A DNA stretch of 64,000 nucleotides, taken from NCBI RefSeq assembly GCF_900166635.1, contig NZ_LT800497.1:2776344-2840343 (forward strand), read 5' to 3'. Positions 57,942 to 64,000 of this stretch are shown here, one piece after another. The DNA is from Oceanobacillus timonensis. Its GTDB lineage: Bacteria; Bacillota; Bacilli; Bacillales; Amphibacillaceae. The notes under the pieces were generated by a model that was not told the DNA's origin, ran no database searches, and saw only the letters and a program-made list of their open reading frames with translations. Position numbers and translations under genes: made by a program. Positions within the stretch are counted from its first letter, which is position 1; each line of letters begins with the position of its first letter.

Positions 57942-57955
57942 TTTATTTTATCCGT

Positions 57956-58735
57956 TTACCGTGTACGAATTTTTTCTAATTCTACCAGGAATTTGTCGTT
58001 TAATACTTTAATATACGTTCCTTTCATACCCAGAGAGCGGGATTCGATGACGCCTGCACTTTCCAATTTACGCAGTGCATTAACGATAACAGAACGTGTA
58101 ATACCTACACGGTCAGCAATTTTACTTGCTACCAGCAAGCCTTCTTTTCCATTCAGCTCTTCAAAAATATGGTCAATTGCTTCCAGTTCACTATAAGAGA
58201 GGGAACTGATTGCCATTTGTACAACAGCTTTACTGCGGGCTTCCATTTCAATTTCTTCTGTTTTTTCATGAAGAATCTCCATGCCTACTACAGTTGCGCC
58301 ATATTCAGCTAGTAATAAATCATCGTCATTAAATGTTTCGTTCACACGACCGATAATTAATGTTCCTAAACGTTCACCGCCACCAATAATTGGGACGATT
58401 GTCGTATACCCATCTTTGAACAATTCTTTATTTTCAACAGGGAACACCGTGTGCTTGTTATTAATATCCAGGTTTGGAGTAGTTTCACGAATTTCTTGTA
58501 ACCCTTCTGTATATTCTTCAGGGAATTGCTTTTCTTCAAGCATCGTTTTCATACGATCATTTTCTACTTCCTGGTTTACGCCAACTCCTAATAGTTTCCC
58601 GCGACGACTGACTATATATACGTTCCCGCGAATCACATCACGTAATGATGCTGACATTTCATTAAAGTTTACCGACTTTCCTGTTGCTGTTTGTAACATA
58701 GCGTTAATTTTTCGTGCTCTTGTTAGTAAATCCAT
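57956..58735 (-). CDS. codY: GTP- and isoleucine-sensing repressor CodY
   Basis: 259 residues from ATG 58735 ([19 protein letters not shown] upstream). N-terminal GAF domain binding branched-chain amino acids, long helix, and C-terminal winged helix with [20 protein letters not shown] near 203. Represses nutrient-scavenging genes and, in B. subtilis, the adjacent fla/che operon. Usual xerC-hslV-hslU-codY order. Confidence 0.98.
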   Translation of the reverse strand: MDLLTRARKINAMLQTATGKSVNFNEMSASLRDVIRGNVYIVSRRGKLLGVGVNQEVENDRMKTMLEEKQFPEEYTEGLQEIRETTPNLDINNKHTVFPVENKELFKDGYTTIVPIIGGGERLGTLIIGRVNETFNDDDLLLAEYGATVVGMEILHEKTEEIEMEARSKAVVQMAISSLSYSELEAIDHIFEELNGKEGLLVASKIADRVGITRSVIVNALRKLESAGVIESRSLGMKGTYIKVLNDKFLVELEKIRTR

Positions 58736-58763
58736 TGTATAGTCCTCCATTCAAAATTTTAAA

Positions 58764-60161
58764 TTATAGTATAAATTGGCTGAGATCTTTGTTCTGAGCA
58801 ATCGTCGAAAGCTTATCGTCAACATACCCTTCCGTAATTTCAACTTCTGTCATTGAAATATCAGGAGCTTCATAGGATAGGTCTTCTAATAGTTTTTCCA
58901 GGATTGTGTGCAATCTACGCGCTCCGATATTATCTGTATTCTGGTTGACATCATAAGCTATTTGCGCAAGTCTTTCTATAGCTTCGTCCGTAAATTTAAG
59001 TTTTATACCTTCTGTTTCCAACATTTGCTTATATTGTTTCAATAAAGCATTAGAAGGTTCTATTAAAATCTGTTTAAATTCATTGATTGTTAAATTTTCC
59101 AACTCTACGCGGATTGGAAATCTGCCTTGCAGTTCAGGAATTAAGTCAGAAGGTTTCGACATATGAAAAGCTCCTGCTGCAACAAACAGAATGTGATCGG
59201 TTTTTAACGTTCCATGTTTGGTAGTGACAGTTGAACCTTCCACAATCGGCAAGATATCCCTTTGCACACCTTCTCTGGAAACATTCGCAGACCCTTCCTG
59301 TTTGCCGGCTACTTTATCAATTTCATCAATGAAAATGATACCAGCCCGTTCCGAACGTTTAATTGCCTCCTGAGCGACCTCATCCATATCGACAAGCTTT
59401 TGTGCTTCCTGTTTGGTCAACACTTTCCTCGCCTCTGAAACTGTTAATTTCCGTTTCTTTTTCTTCTTGGGCATGAACTGTCCAAAAGCATCCTGCATAT
59501 TCATCCCCATTTGTTCCATTCCCGAACCTTGCAGCATATCAAACATGGAAGGCGGAATTTCTTCTATTTCAATAGAAACATAATGGTCTTCTAACTCACC
59601 TAAAGCTAACTGGTGCGCAGTCCGCTTTCTTTTCGATTTCATTTCTGTTTCTTCATCAGAAACATCTTCCTCTTGATCTTCATCTGAATCCGCAGCTTGG
59701 AATAGCATTTCGAAGGGGTTTTTCATAGAACTTTTTGATTTCGTTTGTGGAACGAGTAATTTTACAAGTTTCTGATTGGCTTCTTGCTCTGCTAAGTCCA
59801 TGACATCTTCCATCTTTTCCTCTTTTACCATTCGGACTGCTTTTTCTACCAAATCGCGCACCATGGATTCAACATCTCTGCCGACATAACCGACTTCTGT
59901 AAACTTTGTAGCCTCTACTTTAACAAATGGCGCACCAACCAGTATTGCCAGGCGTCTGGCAATTTCGGTTTTTCCTACGCCTGTCGGGCCCATCATTAAA
60001 ATATTTTTAGGAACAACTTCATCCCGGAAATTTTCGTCCAGCTTCATCCGTCTGTAGCGGTTCCTTAAAGCAACAGCCACCGATTTTTTCGCCTGCTTTT
60101 GTCCGATAATATAACGATCTAACTTATTCACAATTTGTTTTGGCGTTAAGTCCACCGTCAT
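58764..60161 (-). CDS. hslU: HslU (ClpY) ATPase subunit
   Basis: 465-residue AAA+ unfoldase for HslV. Walker [15 protein letters not shown] near 55, the pore-type GYVGRD motif near 92, an inserted charged I domain (about 110-240) and Walker [15 protein letters not shown] 60161 is nine bases after AAAGGAGG; a TTG one codon earlier is also possible. Ends QFIL, the tail that inserts into HslV. Confidence 0.97.
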   Translation of the reverse strand: MTVDLTPKQIVNKLDRYIIGQKQAKKSVAVALRNRYRRMKLDENFRDEVVPKNILMMGPTGVGKTEIARRLAILVGAPFVKVEATKFTEVGYVGRDVESMVRDLVEKAVRMVKEEKMEDVMDLAEQEANQKLVKLLVPQTKSKSSMKNPFEMLFQAADSDEDQEEDVSDEETEMKSKRKRTAHQLALGELEDHYVSIEIEEIPPSMFDMLQGSGMEQMGMNMQDAFGQFMPKKKKKRKLTVSEARKVLTKQEAQKLVDMDEVAQEAIKRSERAGIIFIDEIDKVAGKQEGSANVSREGVQRDILPIVEGSTVTTKHGTLKTDHILFVAAGAFHMSKPSDLIPELQGRFPIRVELENLTINEFKQILIEPSNALLKQYKQMLETEGIKLKFTDEAIERLAQIAYDVNQNTDNIGARRLHTILEKLLEDLSYEAPDISMTEVEITEGYVDDKLSTIAQNKDLSQFIL

Positions 60162-60212
60162 CAAAAGCGTCCTCCTTTATCACGATTTCATTAAAAGTAG
60201 AAACGCAACATC

Positions 60213-60758
60213 CTATTCCAATACTTCTAATGTAATCTGATCATTTGTAAACACACAAATATCTCCCGCTACTTCCAGTGCAGTTTGCGCAATTTCCGCA
60301 GCAGATAACCCGGGGGCTTTTTGAAGCAATGCTCTGCCGGCACTTAAGGCGTAATTGCCTCCAGAACCGATAGCCAAAATACCATCATCCGGTTCAATAA
60401 CTTCACCTGTTCCCGAGACAAGATACATACTTTCTTTATTCATCACAATCAGCATCGCTTCCAGCTTCCTGAGAACTTTATCAGAACGCCACTCTTGTGC
60501 TAGTTCCACAGCAGCTCTTGTCAAATTGCCATGAAAAGCCTGTAATTTCCCTTCAAATTTCTCAAATAATGTGAAAGCATCTGCCACAGATCCGGCAAAA
60601 CCAGCCAGAACTTTTCCATTATATAAAGTTCTCACTTTTTTTGCGGTATGTTTCATAATGACAGAGTTACCTAATGTCACTTGACCATCACCACTCATGG
60701 CACATTTTCCATCATGCTGTACTGCAAATATGGTAGTGGCATGCATCTCGTAATCCAT
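60213..60758 (-). CDS. hslV: HslV (ClpQ) protease subunit
   Basis: 181 residues, proteasome-beta-like. Opens [31 protein letters not shown] and [16 protein letters not shown] follow. GAGGTG five bases before the ATG supports this start. In B. subtilis ClpQ a serine at position 2 ahead of HATTIF is the reported nucleophile; here Asp is at position 2, so the active end may be the internal Thr after processing, as in E. coli. Confidence 0.94.
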   Translation of the reverse strand: MDYEMHATTIFAVQHDGKCAMSGDGQVTLGNSVIMKHTAKKVRTLYNGKVLAGFAGSVADAFTLFEKFEGKLQAFHGNLTRAAVELAQEWRSDKVLRKLEAMLIVMNKESMYLVSGTGEVIEPDDGILAIGSGGNYALSAGRALLQKAPGLSAAEIAQTALEVAGDICVFTNDQITLEVLE

Positions 60759-60771
60759 ATATCCACCTCAC

Positions 60772-61683
60772 CTAATTTTTATCATTTGCGCGCGGATGGC
60801 TTTTCATATAAGCCTTCTTCAGATGCTCTTTAGAAACATGCGTGTATATTTGTGTAGAGGATAAACTTTCATGTCCTAACAGTTCCTGTACAGACCTTAA
60901 GTCAGCTCCCTCATTTAACATATGTGTTGCAAAGGTATGCCTGAGCTTATGGGGATGTACATGAATATTTATAGAAGCTTTTTCTACTATTTTATCTAAT
61001 ACAGTTCGAATGCCTCTGGTTGTTATCGGGTTTCCTCTTGCATTTAGAAATACATTCTCCGTTATGCTATTTGATTTATTCAGTAAATTTTTTCTTCCGT
61101 ATAGCAGGTACTTTTCTAAAGCCGCTTCCGCGAAACTGCCAAAAGGAACATAACGCTCTTTTCGCCCTTTTCCTTTTACAAAAATAGTTCCGATTGAAAA
61201 ATCAATATCCTGCAAGCGCAATTGCTGACACTCACTGACACGGATTCCAGTACCATACAGAATTTCCAGCAGCGCCTGGTCACGCTGGCCTAAATCCGTC
61301 TGCACATCACTCACACAAAAAAGCTTCTCCAGCTCCTCTTCATACAAAAAGCCCGGAACAGGTTTTTCTGATTTAGGGAGTGAAAGCTGTGAAAATGGAT
61401 TCTCCGTCACAAAATTTTCCCGTTCCAAAAATCGGTAAAAACTCCTTAACGAAGAAATTTTTCTGGAAACGGACCTTCTGCTTAATCCATCCTGATATAA
61501 TTCTGTAAGAAATACCCGGACTTCCCGGTAGCTTACATCTTTCAAATCGTTTACTTCTTCTCTTTGCATAAAAGCTCCAAATGTTTCTAAATCCGTCCGA
61601 TAATATTGAACAGTATACGGTGAGGCATTTTTTTCAATTTGCAAATACGCTATAAATTCATCCATATATGTTGTTAAATTCAC
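60772..61683 (-). CDS. xerC: Tyrosine recombinase XerC (CodV)
   Basis: 303 residues; resolves chromosome dimers at dif with XerD. N-terminal SAM-like DNA-binding domain (YIAYLQIEKNASPYTVQYY), then the catalytic core: Arg in YGTGIRVSECQQL, HPHKLRHTFATH with His and Arg, the distal GHESLSSTQIYTHVS carrying catalytic Tyr. GTG start with GAGGTG upstream and a predicted promoter. Confidence 0.95.
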   Translation of the reverse strand: MNLTTYMDEFIAYLQIEKNASPYTVQYYRTDLETFGAFMQREEVNDLKDVSYREVRVFLTELYQDGLSRRSVSRKISSLRSFYRFLERENFVTENPFSQLSLPKSEKPVPGFLYEEELEKLFCVSDVQTDLGQRDQALLEILYGTGIRVSECQQLRLQDIDFSIGTIFVKGKGRKERYVPFGSFAEAALEKYLLYGRKNLLNKSNSITENVFLNARGNPITTRGIRTVLDKIVEKASINIHVHPHKLRHTFATHMLNEGADLRSVQELLGHESLSSTQIYTHVSKEHLKKAYMKSHPRANDKN

Positions 61684-61716
61684 AAACGAGTCACCTCATC
61701 ATCGTATAACGGATAA

Positions 61717-61745
61717 AGCATAGCACACTCCATATCATAATGCAA
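61717..61745 (-). promoter_or_regulatory. Predicted sigma-A promoter of xerC-hslV-hslU-codY
   Basis: TTGCAT (61740-61745), 17-base spacer, TATGCT (61717-61722), about 35 bases before the GTG. Confidence 0.72.
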
Positions 61746-61847
61746 TAAATTTAACTAAATTGTAATAAAATTCAGAAAGGTGCTTACAGCTAAGAAAATT
61801 CAATAAAGTAGCCAGTATAGAAAGGATGGTTGGAGGAATAGCAAAAA

Positions 61848-61934
61848 TCACGCTGTGTCTTTTCTGTTACAAGTTCGACTGTTTCTTAAGATCAGCAAAT
61901 TACGATTTTTAATCACGCAACATATTCTTTTCAT
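61848..61934 (-). CDS. Possible 28-residue basic peptide (uncertain)
   Basis: Frame MKRICCVIKNRNLLILRNSR and eight more residues, stop at 61848. Nine bases before its ATG is AAAGAGG, which is also the 3' arm of a hairpin (CTCTTT with AAAGAG), so its translation could be masked. It is the first frame downstream of the strong promoter at 61986-62014. Not recognised; could be chance in an RNA. Confidence 0.3.
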   Translation of the reverse strand: MKRICCVIKNRNLLILRNSRTCNRKDTA

Positions 61935-61985
61935 CTGGATAGGCCTCTTTCCTTTTGAAAAGAGAAAGTGCCTAGCCAAGTAGAG

Positions 61986-62014
61986 ATTATAATCATCGTT
62001 ACCATTTTCGTCAA
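61986..62014 (-). promoter_or_regulatory. Strong orphan promoter between topA and xerC
   Basis: TTGACG (62009-62014), 17-base spacer, perfect TATAAT (61986-61991) on the minus strand: the best consensus match I find in the window. No clear gene follows before xerC, only a hairpin and a possible 28-residue frame. Its transcript would start near 61979. Confidence 0.75.
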
Positions 62015-62109
62015 CTTTAAGATACTTTATACGGATTATTTCAAAAATAACCTGGCTCACTCGAGCATTATGCAGATGACATTACTCCCTTTTTCTCTCT
62101 TAACGCACA

Positions 62110-62145
62110 ACAGAAGTAACCGATCAGATGATCAGTTACTTCTGT
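62110..62145 (-). terminator. Hairpin spanning the topA stop codon
   Basis: ACAGAAGTAAC and GATCA pair with TGATC and GTTACTTCTGT; the topA TAA (62136-62138) is inside the stem. No T-run follows, so termination may be weak. Confidence 0.6.
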
Positions 62146-64000
62146 GCCACTTCTTTATAATCACAGTTCGAGCATTGAACTTGTGTTTCTTTTTTTGTTT
62201 TCTTTTCAACAAGCATCGAGTCACATTTTGGACAAGGTCTGGCAATAGGTTTATCCCATGAAACAAAATCACATTCCGGATATCGGTCGCAACCGTAAAA
62301 TGTTCTCTTTTTCTTTGATTTTCTTTCTACTACGTCACCTTTATGACATTTCGGGCAAGTAACACCTATTTTCTTCAGAATCGGCTTGGTATTTCGGCAT
62401 TCAGGGAAATTGGAGCATGCCAAGAACTTCCCGTAACGGCCCATTTTATATACCATTTCATATCCACATTCTTCACAGGTAATTCCTGCAGGTTCATCAC
62501 GAATTTCTACTTTTTCCATTTCAGCTTCTGCTGTTTCAAGCTGTTTGCTGAAATCCTGATAGAAATCATCAATGACATCGATCCAAGCTGTTTTTCCTTC
62601 TTCTATAGAGTCTAAGCCTGTTTCCATTTTCGCAGTAAATTCGGCATCAACTACTTCCGGGAAAAACTCTTTCACTAATTCACAGACAATGGTTCCCAAT
62701 TCCGTCGGGACAAATCGTTTATTGTCCATTGTTACATATCCTCTGCGCTGAATCGTATCCAGTGTCGGTGCATAAGTAGATGGACGGCCGATTCCCATTT
62801 CCTCCATGGTTTTAACAAGTCTTGCATCTGTATAACGCGGCGGCGGCTGTGTGAAGTGTTGATTCGGTTGCACTTCTTTCGATTCAACTTTCGTGCCCTC
62901 TTCCAGGTCCGGCAATATTTTATCTTCCATCTTTTTATTATCGTCGTTGCCTTCCACATAGACTTTCATAAAACCTTTAAATTTTATTTTTGAACCGGTT
63001 GCACGGAATTCTACGCCGTTATTTAACAGATGAACGGTCATTGTATCCATTACGGCAGGTGCCATTTGGCTTGCAACAAAACGTTCCCAGATAAGTTTAT
63101 AGAGGCGTAATTGATCTCTTGACAGTTTTTCCTTCAATACTTTTGGATCACGAAGCGTGGAAGTCGGGCGGATGGCCTCATGGGCATCTTGTGCACCGTT
63201 TTTATTTTTAGCTGCGCCTTGTTTTCCAAGATATTTATCACCATAGTTCTCTTTTATATAATCTTTTGCTTCTTCCTTGGCGCTGTCAGAAATTCTGGTA
63301 GAATCTGTACGCATATATGTGATGAGACCAGTTATCCCACCGGAAGAACGGCCCAAATCAATTCCTTCATATAATTGTTGCGCAATCATCATTGTTTTCT
63401 TTGCCCGGAAGTTCAGTTTTCTTGCTGCTTCCTGTTGGAGGGATGAAGTTGTAAATGGAAGTGCGGGGTTTCGTTTTCTTTCCCGTTTTTTCACACTGTC
63501 AACAGTGAATTCTTTTCCATCCAGTTTCTTTTTAACCTCTTCCACATCATCTTTGGTTTGCAGTTTTTTCTTCTTGCCATCAACACCATAAAAGGAACCT
63601 TCAAATGTTTCGCTTCCTTTTGTAAACACAGCATCAATAGACCAATATTCTTCGGGTTTGAAATTCTCAATTTCTTTCTCCCTGTCAATAATCATTTTTA
63701 AAGCAACAGACTGTACCCGTCCTGCACTCAATCCTTTTTTCACTTTCTTCCATAGTAATGGACTGATATTATAACCTACTAAACGGTCCAGAATACGGCG
63801 GGCCTGCTGCGCATCTACTAAATTTAAATCTATTGCACGGGGATGCTTAAATGATTCTTTAATAGCATCTTTGGTAATTTCATTAAAAACAACACGGCAT
63901 TTCGAATTTTCATCTACATTTAAAGCATATGCTAAATGCCATGCAATGGCTTCCCCTTCCCTGTCCGGGTCGGCTGCAAGATAGATTTTTTTCGCTTTTT
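62136..64000 (-). CDS. topA: DNA topoisomerase I (5' end outside window)
   Basis: Relaxes negative supercoils. The visible 621 codons open in the Toprim domain ([16 protein letters not shown] at the window edge), continue through [20 protein letters not shown] and the active-site Tyr in [13 protein letters not shown], and end with Cys4 zinc ribbons: CEECGY...CSNFPEC, CPKCHK...CDRYPEC and CPKCDS...CSNCDY. The frame is open to base 64000, so a downstream methionine (63743) is internal, not the start. In B. subtilis trmFO follows; here it does not. Confidence 0.97.
   Translation of the reverse strand, partial: KAKKIYLAADPDREGEAIAWHLAYALNVDENSKCRVVFNEITKDAIKESFKHPRAIDLNLVDAQQARRILDRLVGYNISPLLWKKVKKGLSAGRVQSVALKMIIDREKEIENFKPEEYWSIDAVFTKGSETFEGSFYGVDGKKKKLQTKDDVEEVKKKLDGKEFTVDSVKKRERKRNPALPFTTSSLQQEAARKLNFRAKKTMMIAQQLYEGIDLGRSSGGITGLITYMRTDSTRISDSAKEEAKDYIKENYGDKYLGKQGAAKNKNGAQDAHEAIRPTSTLRDPKVLKEKLSRDQLRLYKLIWERFVASQMAPAVMDTMTVHLLNNGVEFRATGSKIKFKGFMKVYVEGNDDNKKMEDKILPDLEEGTKVESKEVQPNQHFTQPPPRYTDARLVKTMEEMGIGRPSTYAPTLDTIQRRGYVTMDNKRFVPTELGTIVCELVKEFFPEVVDAEFTAKMETGLDSIEEGKTAWIDVIDDFYQDFSKQLETAEAEMEKVEIRDEPAGITCEECGYEMVYKMGRYGKFLACSNFPECRNTKPILKKIGVTCPKCHKGDVVERKSKKKRTFYGCDRYPECDFVSWDKPIARPCPKCDSMLVEKKTKKETQVQCSNCDYKEVAQK

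Larger units (their letters stand above)
56893..57955. other. 1.06-kb intergenic gap between codY and flgB
   Basis: AT-rich leader (56893-57410) followed by repeat-derived sequence (57411-57860). It contains a CCAAG/CTTGG hairpin near 57418, a GCTGCGG/CCGCAGC hairpin (57472-57496), a TTTAGCGCTTGGAGCCAGA stretch (from about 57597) resembling one in the infB leader, and at 57815-57851 a copy of one end of the 26783-27003 element. No gene is convincing; a 68-codon minus frame (57438-57644) lies wholly in repeat sequence. No clear sigma-D site was found. Confidence 0.6.

Noticed and set aside
62136..63743. topA starting at an internal methionine (63743)
   Set aside because: The same frame stays open to 64000 and encodes the conserved Toprim DPDREGE motif, so the true start is outside the window.

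Overview
The window is a low-GC Gram-positive chromosome segment. Gene content and order match the long conserved housekeeping and motility block of Bacillaceae, given here in reverse, so every convincing gene lies on the minus strand. The dipicolinate synthase pair, SpoIIIE, YlxY and YlmC/YmxH indicate an endospore former. The complete fla/che locus indicates a peritrichous, motile cell. Protein sequences and repeat content suggest Oceanobacillus or a close relative (Virgibacillus/Ornithinibacillus group); this is an impression, not a database result.

Layout in the direction of transcription (64000 down to 1): topA (5' end cut by the window edge), a non-coding gap with a strong orphan promoter, xerC-hslV-hslU-codY, a 1.06-kb repeat-bearing gap, then the fla/che operon (flgB, flgC, fliE-F-G-H-I-J, motE/ylxF, fliK, flgD, TIGR02530 gene, hook gene, flbD, fliL, fliM, fliY, cheY, fliO-P-Q-R, flhB, flhA, flhF, flhG, cheB, cheW, cheC, cheD, sigD, swrB-like). 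Next come translation and envelope genes (rpsB, tsf, pyrH, frr, uppS, cdsA, rseP, polC), the rimP-nusA-ylxR-ylxQ-infB-ylxP-rbfA-truB-ribF group, rpsO, pnp, ylxY, mlpA and ymxH, the spore dipicolinate/aspartate group dpaA-dpaB-asd-dapG, and tepA, ylzJ and the first codons of spoIIIE.

The block is recognisable but has holes. Relative to Bacillus subtilis order, cheA (between cheB and cheW), dxr (cdsA/rseP), proS (rseP/polC), trmFO (topA/xerC), dapA and rnjB (dapG/tepA) are not at their usual places. Three non-autonomous, MITE-like elements with terminal inverted repeats and 9-12 bp target duplications sit in intergenic gaps (23230-23474, 26783-27003, 28585-28796), with several degraded relatives. 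One of them occupies the proS gap. I see no CRISPR array, tRNA, rRNA, prophage, intact transposase or defence system. The most interesting signals are regulatory and structural: a palindrome laid exactly over an rseP promoter, an attenuator-like leader before rimP-nusA, an orphan promoter with a hairpin-masked small ORF, a hairpin between the Shine-Dalgarno and start of flbD, and a long structured infB leader.
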